Shown piece by piece: positions 37,342 to 46,929 of a DNA stretch of 64,000 nucleotides. The notes beneath the pieces are model-generated. The model did no database searches. It worked only from the letters and a program-made list of their open reading frames with translations, and was not told the DNA's origin. How positions within the stretch are numbered: position 1 is the first letter of the stretch; the number at the start of each line of letters is the position of its first letter. Source of the stretch: Paracoccus sp. (in: a-proteobacteria) (lineage in GTDB: Bacteria; Pseudomonadota; Alphaproteobacteria; Rhodobacterales; Rhodobacteraceae); contig NZ_JAUVVF010000005.1 of assembly GCF_030604785.1 (NCBI RefSeq), positions 62,001-126,000 on the forward strand, in the 5' to 3' direction. Position numbers and translations under genes: made by a program.

Positions 37342-39159
37342 TCAGCCCCCGGCGCGTTCCTCGAGGGTCAGCCATTCCTCCTCGGCCTGGGCCAGGGCGG
37401 CCTGCCGTTCGACCAGCGCGTCCGAGGCTTTCTGAAACTTGGCGGGGGCGCTCTGGAACAGGTCCGGGTCTGACAGGAATTCGGTCAGCTTGGCGATCTC
37501 GGCCTCGAGCCGCGCGATGATGCCGGGCAGCGCGTCCAGGCGGTGCCTTTCGCTGAAGCTGAGCCCCGTGCGCGCGGCCGGTTTCGCGACCTCGGCGGGT
37601 CGGTCGTCCTTTGCCGTCTCGCGCATGGGGGCGGGGGCTGCTGGCTGATCCTCGGCGCGTTGGGCACGGTAATCGCTGTAGCCGCCGGCATAGACCGTGG
37701 CGCGGCCGTCGCCCTCCATCGCGATGGTCGTGTCGGCCACGCGGTCGATGAAGTCGCGGTCATGGCTGACCAGCAGGACGGTGCCGTCATATTCGCCCAG
37801 CAGGTCCTGCAGCAGATCCAGCGTCTCGACATCCAGATCGTTGGTGGGCTCGTCCAGAACCAGCAGGTTCGAGGGGCGCGCCATCAGCCGCGCCAGCAGC
37901 AGCCGCGCCTTTTCGCCGCCCGACAGGCTGCGGACGGGTGCGCGAGCCTGCGCGTCGTCGAACAGGAAATCCTTGAGATAGGCGACCACATGGCGCGGCT
38001 GGCCGCGCACCATGACCTGATCGGCCTGGCCCGAGACGCGCATCTCGGGATCGCCGGTCAGCGATTCCCACAGCGTCTGGTCGGGGTTCAGCGCGGCGCG
38101 GGCCTGATCGAAGACCGCGATTTCCAGATTGGTGCCAAGCGTGACCTGCCCCTGATCGGGCGCGATCTCGCCGGTCAGCATCTTGATCAGCGTGGTCTTG
38201 CCCGCCCCGTTCGGGCCGACAAAGGCGATCCGGTCGCCCCGGTTCACGCGCAGATCGAACGGCCGCAGGATCACCCGCTCGCCGAAGGTCTTGGCGATGC
38301 CCCGCGCCTCGATCACCTTCTTGCCCGAGACCGGACCCGAATCCAGCGCCATCGCCGCCGTGCCCTGACGGCGGATCTGGGCGCCCCGTTCGGCGCGCAT
38401 CGCCGCCAGCGCGCGCAGGCGGCCCTGATTGCGCTTGCGCCGGGCGCTGATCCCCTCGACCGCCCAACGGGCCTCGGCCTTGATCTTGCGGTCCAGCTTG
38501 TGGCGGGCATCATCCTCGGCGGACCAGACGGCCTCGCGCCAATCCTCGAAGGCCTCGAAGCCCTTTTCCTGGCGTCGCACCTCGCCCCGGTCCACCCACA
38601 GCGTCGCGCGCGTCAGGCGACGCAGAAAGGCGCGGTCATGGCTGATCAGCACAAAGCCCGCACGGGTCTGGGACAGATGCTCTTCCAGCCAGCCGATCGC
38701 CTCGATGTCCAGATGGTTGGTCGGCTCGTCCAGCAGCATCAATTCGGGCGCCTGAGCCAGAAGCCGCGCCAGCGCCGCGCGACGGCGTTCCCCGCCCGAG
38801 GCCGTGGCGACGGGACGCTCGGGGTCGAATTTCAATCCCTCGGCGGCCATGTCCACGCGGTAGCCCTCATCCTCGGGCAGGCCGGCGCGGGCAAAGGCGC
38901 CAAGCGTGTCGAAACCCGTCAGATCGGGGTCCTGCTCCATATAGCCGACCGAGACGCCGGCGGACAGGACGACCTCGCCCCGGTCGGGCTCGACAAGGCC
39001 GGCCATGACCTTCATCAGCGTGGACTTGCCCGAGCCGTTGCGCCCCACCAGCGCGACGCGGTCGCCGGGCTGGATGGTCAGCGAAAGGCCGTCGAATACC
39101 GGATCGCCGCCGAAGGTCAGCGAAATCTCGGTCAGTTGCAGAAGGGGTGCGCGTGCCAT
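37342..39159 (-). CDS. ABC-F family ATP-binding protein (Uup-like)
   Basis: Soluble tandem ABC ATPase acting on ribosomes, 605 aa. First domain: Walker A VGRNGSGKST, signature ASGGERRR, LMLLDEPTNHLD. Second domain: VGPNGAGKTT, LSGGEKAR, LLVLDEPTNDLD. A charged linker (RWAVEGISARRKRNQGR) lies between; the C-terminal coiled coil (DALPGIIARLEAEIAKLTEFLSDPDLF to LEERAGG) is the Uup-type DNA/ribosome-binding tail. Not a transporter. Confidence 0.92.
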   Translation of the reverse strand: MARAPLLQLTEISLTFGGDPVFDGLSLTIQPGDRVALVGRNGSGKSTLMKVMAGLVEPDRGEVVLSAGVSVGYMEQDPDLTGFDTLGAFARAGLPEDEGYRVDMAAEGLKFDPERPVATASGGERRRAALARLLAQAPELMLLDEPTNHLDIEAIGWLEEHLSQTRAGFVLISHDRAFLRRLTRATLWVDRGEVRRQEKGFEAFEDWREAVWSAEDDARHKLDRKIKAEARWAVEGISARRKRNQGRLRALAAMRAERGAQIRRQGTAAMALDSGPVSGKKVIEARGIAKTFGERVILRPFDLRVNRGDRIAFVGPNGAGKTTLIKMLTGEIAPDQGQVTLGTNLEIAVFDQARAALNPDQTLWESLTGDPEMRVSGQADQVMVRGQPRHVVAYLKDFLFDDAQARAPVRSLSGGEKARLLLARLMARPSNLLVLDEPTNDLDVETLDLLQDLLGEYDGTVLLVSHDRDFIDRVADTTIAMEGDGRATVYAGGYSDYRAQRAEDQPAAPAPMRETAKDDRPAEVAKPAARTGLSFSERHRLDALPGIIARLEAEIAKLTEFLSDPDLFQSAPAKFQKASDALVERQAALAQAEEEWLTLEERAGG

Positions 39160-39318
39160 GGGCGCGGCCTATCGCGCGGCCCCGATCTGGTCAATGCGTC
39201 ACGCGCAGCGGCCACCGCGCGTCACGCACCGGGACCCCCGCCACAGCGCACGGATTTTCTTGACAGCTTTCGTCGGGCTATGGCAAGAGCCCCCGGAAAC
39301 CTGATAAAAGAGGTCAAC

Positions 39319-40317
39319 ATGCGTCTTCTGACCACCGTCGCCGTGATCGGCGCCACCGCGATCCCGGCCTTTGCCGAAGAGGTGAACGTCTATTCGCACC
39401 GGCAGCCGGAACTGATCCAGCCGCTGTTCGACGCCTTCACCGCCGAGACCGGCATCACGGTCAATTCGTCCTTTGTCGACAAGGGCATGGTCGAGCGCCT
39501 TCAGGCCGAGGGCTCGCGTTCGCCCGCCGACCTGGTCCTGACCGTCGATGTCGCGCGCCTGGGCGAGGTCAAGGATGCCGGCGTCCTGCAGCCCATGGAT
39601 GCCGAGGCGCTGTCGGTCATTCCCGCGAACCTGCGCGACGACGAGAACATGTGGTTTGCCCTGACCACCCGCGCCCGCATCATCTATGCCCACAAGGACC
39701 GCGTGGCCGAGGACGAAGTCACCACCTACGAGGATCTGGCCGACCCGAAATGGCAGGGCCGCATCTGCACCCGCGTCTTCACGCATGATTACAACGTCGC
39801 GCTGACCGCCGCCCATCTGGCCCATCATGGCGAGGAGGCCACTCTGGCCTGGCTGGAAGGCATCAAGGCGAACCTGGCGCGCAAGCCCGAAGGTGGCGAC
39901 CGCGACCAGGTCAAGGCTATCTGGGCGGGCGAATGCGACATCGCCATCGGCAACACCTATTACATGGGCGGCATGCTGGCCGATGACGAGCAGAAGGCCT
40001 GGGCCGAATCGGTCCGCATCGAATTCCCGACCTTCGAGGATGGCGGCACGCATCTGAACGTCTCGGGCGTCGCCATGACCGCCGCCGCGCCGAACCGCGA
40101 AAACGCGCTGAAGCTGGTCGAATTCCTGGTCGGTGACGAGGCGCAGCGCATCTATGCCGAGACGAACCACGAATTCCCGGTGAAGGAAGGCGTAGCCCTG
40201 TCCGAGCTGGTCGCCAGCTGGGGCGAGTTCGAGGCCGACGATCTGGCCCTCTCGGAGATCTCGGACCTGCGCCCGCGCGCGCTTGACCTGATCGAGCAGG
40301 TCAACTTCGACGGCTGA
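39319..40317 (+). CDS. Fe(3+) ABC transporter substrate-binding protein (FbpA/FutA-like)
   Basis: Periplasmic ferric-iron-binding protein, 332 aa. Signal peptide MRLLTTVAVIGATAIPAFA. EVNVYSHRQPELIQPLFDAFTAETGITVNSSFVDKGMVERL and GNTYYMGGML (the Tyr pair that binds iron) are typical. No permease or ATPase gene is adjacent, so it is an orphan in this window and its FbpBC partner must lie elsewhere. A TTGACA at 39260-39265 could be a -35 box; no clear -10. It ends at a terminator linked to repeat copy 3. Confidence 0.92.
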   Translation: MRLLTTVAVIGATAIPAFAEEVNVYSHRQPELIQPLFDAFTAETGITVNSSFVDKGMVERLQAEGSRSPADLVLTVDVARLGEVKDAGVLQPMDAEALSVIPANLRDDENMWFALTTRARIIYAHKDRVAEDEVTTYEDLADPKWQGRICTRVFTHDYNVALTAAHLAHHGEEATLAWLEGIKANLARKPEGGDRDQVKAIWAGECDIAIGNTYYMGGMLADDEQKAWAESVRIEFPTFEDGGTHLNVSGVAMTAAAPNRENALKLVEFLVGDEAQRIYAETNHEFPVKEGVALSELVASWGEFEADDLALSEISDLRPRALDLIEQVNFDG

Positions 40318-40336
40318 TCCCGGCCGGGGGCGGGCC

Positions 40337-40382
40337 GTGGGGGCCAGCCCCCACACCCCCGGGATATTTGGACCAAGGCAAA
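40337..40382 (+). repeat. Terminator hairpin plus intergenic repeat, copy 3
   Basis: GTGGGGGC-CA-GCCCCCAC (40337-40354) is an 8-bp hairpin 20 nt after the iron-binding-protein stop. CCCCCGGGATATTTGGACCA continuing to AGGCAAA (40356-40382) follows. Compared with copies 1 and 2 it has one missing A and one C-to-G change. Confidence 0.8.
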
Positions 40383-40449
40383 GGCGCAGGCAGGGCTTGC
40401 GCCTTCCGCATGTCTGGCGCAGGTTTCGGCCTGACAAGGAGCGAGAGGC

Positions 40450-41388
40450 ATGGCGCAGAAGATCATCATCGATACCGATCCGGGCCAGGACGATGCCGTG
40501 GCCATCCTGCTGGCGCTGGCCTCGCCCGAGATCGAGGTTCTGGGCGTGGTCGCGGTGGCGGGGAACGTGCCGCTGGCCCTGACCGAGGTGAATGCGCGCA
40601 AGATCGTGGAACTGGCGGGGCGGACGGATGTGCCGGTCTTTGCGGGCTGCGACCGCCCGCTGGCGCGGCCTCTGGTCACGGCCGAGCATGTGCATGGCAA
40701 GACCGGGCTGGACGGGATCGACCTGCCCGCGCCCGGCCTGCCCTTGCAGGCGCAGCACGGTGTCGAGTTCATCATCGAGGCCCTGCGTCGCGAGGCGGCG
40801 GGCAGTGTGACGCTGGTGCCCATCGGGCCGCTGACCAACATTGCCGAGGCGTTCCGCCGCGCGCCCGACATCATCGGCCGGGTGAAGCGCATCGTGCTGA
40901 TGGGGGGCGCCTATTTCGAGGTGGGCAACATCACCCCGGCTGCCGAGTTCAACATCTATGTCGATCCGGAAGCCGCCTCAGAGGTCTTTGCCTCGGGCGT
41001 GCCGATCGTGATGATGCCTCTGGATGTGACGCACCGGGCGCTGACCTCGCGTGACTGGGTCGAGGCGATGCGCGCCCTGCCGGGGCGCTGCGGGCCTGCC
41101 GTGGCCAGCTGGACCGATTTCTTCGAGCGCTATGACCGCGAGAAATACGGCAGCAGCGGCGCCCCCCTGCACGACCCCTGCACCATCGCCTGGCTGATCC
41201 GGCCCGAGCTGTTCCAGGGCCGCGAGATCAATGTCGAGATCGAGACCGAGGGGAGGTTCACCACCGGCATGACCGTCGCGGATTGGTGGCGTGTCAGCGG
41301 GCGGGCGCCGAACGCCCTGTTCATCCGCGATCTGGACCGCGACGGCATGTTCGCATTGCTGACGGAACGGCTGGCGCGTCTGCCCTAG
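40450..41388 (+). CDS. Nucleoside hydrolase (inosine-uridine preferring type)
   Basis: Cleaves the N-glycosidic bond of ribonucleosides for salvage, 312 aa. The Ca-binding motif IIIDTDPGQDDAVAILLAL is at the N-terminus; VLMGGAYFEVGNITPAAEFNIYVDPEAA carries the substrate Asn/Glu residues; PLHDPCTIAWLI supplies the C-terminal Asp. The nucleobase preference is not predictable. It ends in a 4-nt overlap with convergent skp. Confidence 0.93.
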   Translation: MAQKIIIDTDPGQDDAVAILLALASPEIEVLGVVAVAGNVPLALTEVNARKIVELAGRTDVPVFAGCDRPLARPLVTAEHVHGKTGLDGIDLPAPGLPLQAQHGVEFIIEALRREAAGSVTLVPIGPLTNIAEAFRRAPDIIGRVKRIVLMGGAYFEVGNITPAAEFNIYVDPEAASEVFASGVPIVMMPLDVTHRALTSRDWVEAMRALPGRCGPAVASWTDFFERYDREKYGSSGAPLHDPCTIAWLIRPELFQGREINVEIETEGRFTTGMTVADWWRVSGRAPNALFIRDLDRDGMFALLTERLARLP

Positions 41389-42059
41389 CGCGGCGCCTCG
41401 GGCAGGGGGACGGCCCCTGCCCCGTCGCCGATCTCGCGGTCGAGCCGGTCGGTCAGGGCCTCGGTGATGTCGATGGTTTCCAGCGAGACGAAAACCGTGC
41501 GGTAATCCAGGACCGCCACCGCGCCGCGTTCCGCCATCAGATCACCCATATGGGGCAGCGCCGCGCGGAAGAAGGCCGCACGGTCGGCATCGGCCCAGTC
41601 GTTCAGCTCTTGCACGGCCTGGGCGCGTTCGCGCCGGATCCGGGTCGCACGCAGATCGAAAGCCTCGGCGAGACGGCGGAACTCGTCGGGCGGAAGGGCT
41701 GCGCGGCGGTCGGTCAGCGCCGCCTCTTCCGAGGAGAGAAGCTGGGTCAGACGCTCGTTCTCGGCCGCGATCTGGCCGCCCTCGGCCTCGAGCTGGGCCT
41801 GGGCGCGCCGCCCCCAGGCCGAGGCGGCATAGAGGCGGTTCTGGTCGATGGTCAGGATGGCCGAGACCGGCACGCCCGACGGATCGGGCGGCGCGATCAC
41901 CCGCGCGGGCAGGTCGGGCGCGGCGATCTCGGGCGCGGGCAGATCGGCATCGGCGGCCAGTTCGCCGATCTCTGGCGCAGGGGCCTCGGTCTGGGCCAGC
42001 GCGGCGCCGGGCAGGATCAGCGCCGCCAGAAGCGCTGCGAGGGGACCCGCGCCGCGCAT
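41385..42059 (-). CDS. skp: OmpH/Skp family periplasmic chaperone
   Basis: Chaperone for outer-membrane proteins, 224 aa. Signal peptide MRGAGPLAALLAALILPGAALA, then an acidic Pro/Ala-rich linker. The Skp core starts with ILTIDQNRLYAASAWGRRAQAQLEAEGGQIAAENERL and continues as long charged helices. It directly follows bamA with a 1-nt gap. It is the last gene of the operon here; the lpxD/fabZ/lpxA genes that often follow are absent. Confidence 0.85.
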   Translation of the reverse strand: MRGAGPLAALLAALILPGAALAQTEAPAPEIGELAADADLPAPEIAAPDLPARVIAPPDPSGVPVSAILTIDQNRLYAASAWGRRAQAQLEAEGGQIAAENERLTQLLSSEEAALTDRRAALPPDEFRRLAEAFDLRATRIRRERAQAVQELNDWADADRAAFFRAALPHMGDLMAERGAVAVLDYRTVFVSLETIDITEALTDRLDREIGDGAGAVPLPEAPR

Positions 42060-42060
42060 C

Positions 42061-44355
42061 TCAGAACTGCGTCTGGATCGTCAGGTCGAAATTCTGCGTG
42101 CGGTCGAAATCTTCCTTGCGCAGCGCCTTCGAGAAGTTGAACCGCAGGGGCCCGATCGGCGTCGTCCAGAAGATCGAGGCGCCCACGGCCGAGCGCACCT
42201 TCATGCTGTCGTCGATCGTGCCGGTATTGCCGGCCACGTCGTCCAGACCCCAGAGGCTGCCGATATCGGCGAAGAGACCGCCGGAAATGCCGTATTCCTC
42301 GGGCAGGCCTATGGGGAATTGCGCCTCGGCGCGGGCGGCCCAGAAATACTTGCCGCCGAGCGCGTCCTGATTGTTCGCCCCCAGATCCCGCGGGCCGAGG
42401 CCGTTCGGCTCGAAGCCGCGGATGCGGCTGCCGCTGCGGAAGCGGTCGAGGATCCAGGGCTGATAGCCGTCGTAACCCTCGATCGCGCCGGCCTCGATCT
42501 GGCCGCGCAGGGTGATCTCCTCGCGCCAGGCATTGCTTTCGACACCGGCCGAGACGGTCGTGGTCACCGCCTTCGCGTCGCCGCCAAGGCCCGAAATGTC
42601 CTGACCGAAGCTGAAGCGATACGAGGTCAGCGGGTCCAGCCCGGTGCGGCGGCTGTCCCAGTTATAGGTGTAGCCCAGAGCCGAGGTCACGCGGCTGCCC
42701 GTCTCGTCGCGCAGCAGCCGCGAGCTGTCGTCATCGACGTTGCGCAGCGTGTCCTTGGACACGCGGTAGCGCAGTTCCAGCCGTGCATTCTGCGAGACCG
42801 GAAACTCGATCGACGGTCGCAGACCGATGGTCCGGGTGTCGTAATCGGAATTGAGGCTTTCGGTCTCGTTGTAATTGGCCGCGATGCTGAAGCGCAGGTT
42901 GCGCCCCAGGAAGAACGGCTCGGAGAAGTTGACCGAGGCCGTGCGGTCGCCGCTGGCGGTCGAGATCTGCAACCCGACCGACTGGCCGCGCCCCAGGAAG
43001 TTCTGCTCGCTCAGGCCGGCATTCAGGCCGATCCCGGCATTGACGCCGTAGGAGGCGCCGAAGGACAGGCTGCCGGTCGGCTGTTCCTCGACATTGACGC
43101 CGACGATGACCTGATCGGGGCCGCTGCCCTGACGGGTCTCGACCTGCGCATCCGCGAAATAGCCAAGCGCCCGGATGCGTTCGGCCGAGTTGCGGATCTC
43201 GCGGGGGTTGAAGGGGTCGCCCTCGACGGTCGAGAACTGGCGGCGGATCACCTCGTCCAGCGTGGTCGTGTTGCCCTCGATGTCGATGCGTTCCACGAAA
43301 ATGCGCTGCCCGCGCACCAGCGCGAAGGTCAGGTCCAGCGTCTGGTTCTGCGGGTTCCGGGTGACGCGAGGCTCGATATTGACGAAGTTCAGGCCCTGCT
43401 GGATGGCGATGGTCTCCATCCGGCGGATCGTGTTGTCGATGACGGCGGGGTTGTAGACCTCGCCCCGGCGGACGCGGTTCTGGGCGGCAAAGGCCGCGGC
43501 ATCGACGCCCGGAATCTCGGACACGGTGTCGATGCGGCCGAACCGGTAGCGCGGGCCTTCCTGGATGTTGAACGTGATGAAGAACGCGTCGCGTTCGCGG
43601 GCGATTTCCGGGGTCACTGCCTGGACGCGGAAATCGGCATAGCCGCGCGAGCGGTAGAAATCGGTCAGAAGCTGCTCGTCCAGCGGGATCCGCTCGGGCG
43701 AGAACGTGTCGCGGCGGATGAAGGTCCGCAGCAGGCCCGCCTGCTTGGTCTGCAGGACGTTGCGCAGGCGGCGGTCGGAAAAGGCGCGGTTGCCGGTAAA
43801 GCTGAGACGCTCGATCTCGGTCACGTTGCCCTCGCGGACCTCGAAGACCAGATCGACGCGGTTGTCGCTGCGGCGGATGATGCGCGGATCGACGCGCGCG
43901 GCCAGACGGCCCTCGGCGGCATAGACCTCGGCGATGGCCTGCGCGTCCTGGATCGCCTGGCTGGGCTGGTAGATGCGGCGTTCCTGGCTGCGGATGATCT
44001 CGGACAGGCGTTCGTTGTTCAGGCGGCGGTTGCCCTCGAAATTGATGCGGTTGATCGTGGGATATTCGCGCACGCGCACGACCAGCGTGCCGCCCTGCTG
44101 GACGATCTCGACCGTCTCGAACAGGCCCGAATTCTGCAGGCGCTGCAGCGCGTCGTTGATCTCGCCAGGCGAGGCATTGCCGGCGGGCAGGTTCATGAAG
44201 GACCGGATCGTGCCTTCCTCGACACGCTGGTTGCCCTCAACCCGAATGGCCGAAACCGTCTGCGCGCTGGCCTGCCAGGGCGCCACGCCCGCCGGTGCGG
44301 CAACCGCCAGAGCCGTCATCAGCGCCACCGCGCCCTTGCCCAGTTTCCGTGTCAT
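42061..44355 (-). CDS. bamA: Outer membrane protein assembly factor BamA
   Basis: Central outer-membrane insertase, about 764 aa. A signal peptide (RKLGKGAVALMTALAVAAPAGVAPWQASAQ) precedes five POTRA repeats (for example AIRVEGNQRVEEGTIRSFMNLPAG and NRINFEGNRRLNNERLSEII). The C-terminal barrel includes RIRGFEPNGLGPRD, an (V/I)RG(F/Y)-type lid motif, and ends with LTIQTQF, the terminal Phe expected of a BAM substrate. ATG 44355 with AGAGGGGC upstream replaces the longer track start. Confidence 0.95.
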   Translation of the reverse strand: MTRKLGKGAVALMTALAVAAPAGVAPWQASAQTVSAIRVEGNQRVEEGTIRSFMNLPAGNASPGEINDALQRLQNSGLFETVEIVQQGGTLVVRVREYPTINRINFEGNRRLNNERLSEIIRSQERRIYQPSQAIQDAQAIAEVYAAEGRLAARVDPRIIRRSDNRVDLVFEVREGNVTEIERLSFTGNRAFSDRRLRNVLQTKQAGLLRTFIRRDTFSPERIPLDEQLLTDFYRSRGYADFRVQAVTPEIARERDAFFITFNIQEGPRYRFGRIDTVSEIPGVDAAAFAAQNRVRRGEVYNPAVIDNTIRRMETIAIQQGLNFVNIEPRVTRNPQNQTLDLTFALVRGQRIFVERIDIEGNTTTLDEVIRRQFSTVEGDPFNPREIRNSAERIRALGYFADAQVETRQGSGPDQVIVGVNVEEQPTGSLSFGASYGVNAGIGLNAGLSEQNFLGRGQSVGLQISTASGDRTASVNFSEPFFLGRNLRFSIAANYNETESLNSDYDTRTIGLRPSIEFPVSQNARLELRYRVSKDTLRNVDDDSSRLLRDETGSRVTSALGYTYNWDSRRTGLDPLTSYRFSFGQDISGLGGDAKAVTTTVSAGVESNAWREEITLRGQIEAGAIEGYDGYQPWILDRFRSGSRIRGFEPNGLGPRDLGANNQDALGGKYFWAARAEAQFPIGLPEEYGISGGLFADIGSLWGLDDVAGNTGTIDDSMKVRSAVGASIFWTTPIGPLRFNFSKALRKEDFDRTQNFDLTIQTQF

Positions 44356-44445
44356 GCCTGCCCCTCTTGTCTCGGCGACCGCGATGGCGATCTTTTTCTC
44401 GTTCTCTAGCGCCAACGGGGAGGGCCTGTCAAAAGCCCTGCCGCG

Positions 44446-45777
44446 TCAGGGGCAGAAAAGATCGTTTGTCAGCCCGAAAATCATCAGCGACAGCACCGCG
44501 AACAGCCCGATCGAGGTCAGCATGTTCAGGACCCGTTCCGAAGGCTTCCGCCCGGTGATCGCCTCGTAGCTGTAGAACATCAGGTGGCCGCCATCCAGAA
44601 CAGGGATCGGCAGCAGGTTCAGAAAGCCGATCGCCGCCGACAGGACCGCGATCCACCACAGGAAGTTGCCGCCCCCCGCGCTGGCCGCCTGCCCCGTGCT
44701 TTCGGCGATGCTGATCGCCCCGCCCAGATTGCAGGTGCCGATCTGGCCGGTGATCATCGCCCAGAGCCCGGTCAGGGACGAGGCGATGATCGCCCAGGTC
44801 TGCCCCGCGCCAAGGGCCAGCGCCTCGACCGGGCCGGCGCGGCGGGTGGCGGGGGTGAAGAAGCTTTCCCCGCCGGTGACGCCGATCAGCCAGCGTTGCT
44901 CGAACCCGCCGCCCTGGGCGGGCAGGTCCGACAGTTTCGGGCGCAGCGTCACCTCGCGCTCGCCCGCACCCGGACGCCAGAGGCGCAGCAGAAGGGGCGC
45001 ACCCTCGGCGGCCTCGACGGCGGCGCGCAGGTCGGTGAAGCGCGCGACCGTCTCGCCGTCGATGGCCAGGATCACGTCGCCCGCGCGCAGGCCCGCCTCG
45101 GCGGCGGCGCTGCGGGGCGCCACGCCCGAGATGCGGGCGGGCATCGGATCGGGGCCGGGCACCGTCAGGCGGCGGCCCTCGCGTTCGATGGTCCAGGTCT
45201 GGACGGGCTGATGGGGCAGCGCCTCGGAGGCACGGCCAAGATCCGCCCAGGTCTCGACGGGCTGGTCGCCCACCGCCAGCACCAGATCGCCCGGCTGCAG
45301 CTGGTTCTGCACCTCGGGCGGCGCGGCCGAGATCGTGCCCACCCGCACCTCGGGCTGGGCGACGCCCTGCACCACCGCAAAGCCGCCGAAGATCAGGATC
45401 GACAGGATGAAGTTGAAGACCGGCCCGGCCAGCAGCGTGGCGAACCGCGCCCAGAGCGGCGCGCCGTCCAGCGTCTGGCGCCGCAGCGCCGGATCGACCG
45501 GACGCCCCGGCCCGGCACTGGCGATATTGTCGTCGCCCAGAAAGCGCACATAGCCGCCAAGCGGGATCGCGGCGACCTGCCAGACCGTGCCGCGCCGGTC
45601 GCGTCTTGCGGCCAGACGCGGGCCGAAGCCCACGCTGAACACCTCGGCCCGGATGCCGGACCAGCGGCCCACGATGTAATGGCCATATTCGTGCACCGTC
45701 ACGATCACAGCCAGCGCGACCACGAAGGCGGCCAGCGTCCACAGCGTGCCAAGCGTTCCGGTCAGGATCTCGGTCAT
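44446..45777 (-). CDS. rseP: RIP metalloprotease RseP
   Basis: Site-2 intramembrane zinc protease, 443 aa. Catalytic HEYGH at residues 29-33 in the first TM; second motif LNLLPIPVLDGGHLMFY in a C-terminal TM. Two PDZ domains lie between (AEAGLRAGDVILAIDGETVARF is the second). It may cleave anti-sigma factors or signal-peptide remnants; no target is adjacent. Overlaps dxr by 4 nt. Confidence 0.95.
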   Translation of the reverse strand: MTEILTGTLGTLWTLAAFVVALAVIVTVHEYGHYIVGRWSGIRAEVFSVGFGPRLAARRDRRGTVWQVAAIPLGGYVRFLGDDNIASAGPGRPVDPALRRQTLDGAPLWARFATLLAGPVFNFILSILIFGGFAVVQGVAQPEVRVGTISAAPPEVQNQLQPGDLVLAVGDQPVETWADLGRASEALPHQPVQTWTIEREGRRLTVPGPDPMPARISGVAPRSAAAEAGLRAGDVILAIDGETVARFTDLRAAVEAAEGAPLLLRLWRPGAGEREVTLRPKLSDLPAQGGGFEQRWLIGVTGGESFFTPATRRAGPVEALALGAGQTWAIIASSLTGLWAMITGQIGTCNLGGAISIAESTGQAASAGGGNFLWWIAVLSAAIGFLNLLPIPVLDGGHLMFYSYEAITGRKPSERVLNMLTSIGLFAVLSLMIFGLTNDLFCP

Positions 45778-46928
45778 GCGGCTGTCCTTTCGCGGGACAG
45801 CGCGTCCCAGTGATGCACCTCGTCAAGGCTGGCGGGGTCCGAGCCAAAGCCCCCCTGCCCGGCCAGATCGGTCAGCGTGGCCTCGACCCGCGGAGCCATG
45901 TCGGTGAAGCGGATGCGCCCCGCGATGAAATCGTCCAGCGCCTGTTCCTTGGCCGCGTTGAAGACCGCCCCGGCCGCGCCCCCTGCCGCCATCACCTCGC
46001 GCGCAAGGCGCAGGGCGGGCCAGCGCCGTTCGTCCGGCTGGCGGAAGGTCAGGCTGCCCAAGGCGGCCAGATCGAGGGCCGCGACGGGCAGCGGCCGGCG
46101 TTCGGGCCAGTTCAGCGCATAGCCGATGGCGTGGCGCATGTCGGGCGCGCCCAGATGCGCGATGGAACCGCCGTCATGATGGCTGACCATGGCATGGATG
46201 ATCGATTCCGGATGGACCAGCACCTTGATGCGGTCGGCGCCGAGGCCAAAGAATTCCTTGGCCTCGATCACCTCCATCGCCTTGTTGAACATCGAGGCGC
46301 TGTCGATGGTGATGCGCTGGCCCATCGCCCAATTCGGATGGGTCGAGGCCTCGGCCACGGTCGCCGCCGCCAGCCGCTCCAGCGGCCAGTCGCGGAAGGC
46401 GCCGCCCGAGGCGGTGATGGTCACATCCTTGACGCTGTCTAGCTTCTCGCCCTGAAGTGCCTGAAATAGCGCCGAATGTTCGCTGTCCACCGGCAGGATC
46501 GTGGCGCCGCCCGTCCGGCCCGCCTGCCGCAGCAGCGCACCCGCGCAGACCAGCGATTCCTTGTTGGCCAGCGCCAGAACGCCGCCCTGTGCAAGCGCGG
46601 CCAGTCCGGGCGCCAACCCGGCCGCACCGACGATGGCCGACAGCACCCAGTCGGCGGGCCGTGCGGCGGCCTCGATCAGCGCCTCGCGGCCTGCGGCGGC
46701 GATGGTGCCGCTGCCCTGCAGCGCGGCGCGCAGATCGTCCAGCAGGTCGTCATGGGCGGTCACGGCGATCTCGGCACGCAGATCGCGCGCCTGCCGTGCC
46801 AGACGCTCGATGTTGCGGCCGCCGGTCAGGGCCACGACGTGAAAGCGGTCGGGGTCGCGGCGGATCAGATCGACACCGCTGATCCCGACCGAGCCGGTCG
46901 CGCCGAAGATCGAGATGCGTCTGGTCAC
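45774..46928 (-). CDS. dxr: 1-deoxy-D-xylulose-5-phosphate reductoisomerase
   Basis: Second step of the MEP isoprenoid pathway, 384 aa. NADPH motif FGATGSVG, ALANKESLV, metal/substrate segment PVDSEHSALFQAL, ASGGAFRDWPLE and MGQRITIDSASMFNKAMEVIEA. Placement between cdsA and rseP is the conserved proteobacterial order and links isoprenoid supply to undecaprenyl phosphate made by UppS. Confidence 0.95.
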   Translation of the reverse strand: MTRRISIFGATGSVGISGVDLIRRDPDRFHVVALTGGRNIERLARQARDLRAEIAVTAHDDLLDDLRAALQGSGTIAAAGREALIEAAARPADWVLSAIVGAAGLAPGLAALAQGGVLALANKESLVCAGALLRQAGRTGGATILPVDSEHSALFQALQGEKLDSVKDVTITASGGAFRDWPLERLAAATVAEASTHPNWAMGQRITIDSASMFNKAMEVIEAKEFFGLGADRIKVLVHPESIIHAMVSHHDGGSIAHLGAPDMRHAIGYALNWPERRPLPVAALDLAALGSLTFRQPDERRWPALRLAREVMAAGGAAGAVFNAAKEQALDDFIAGRIRFTDMAPRVEATLTDLAGQGGFGSDPASLDEVHHWDALSRERTAA

Positions 46929-46929
46929 G

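Noticed and set aside
37543-40317. 924-aa apparent fusion ending in the iron-binding protein
   Set aside because: The N-terminal ~590 residues are antisense to the ABC-F ATPase. The real gene starts at ATG 39319 with a signal peptide.
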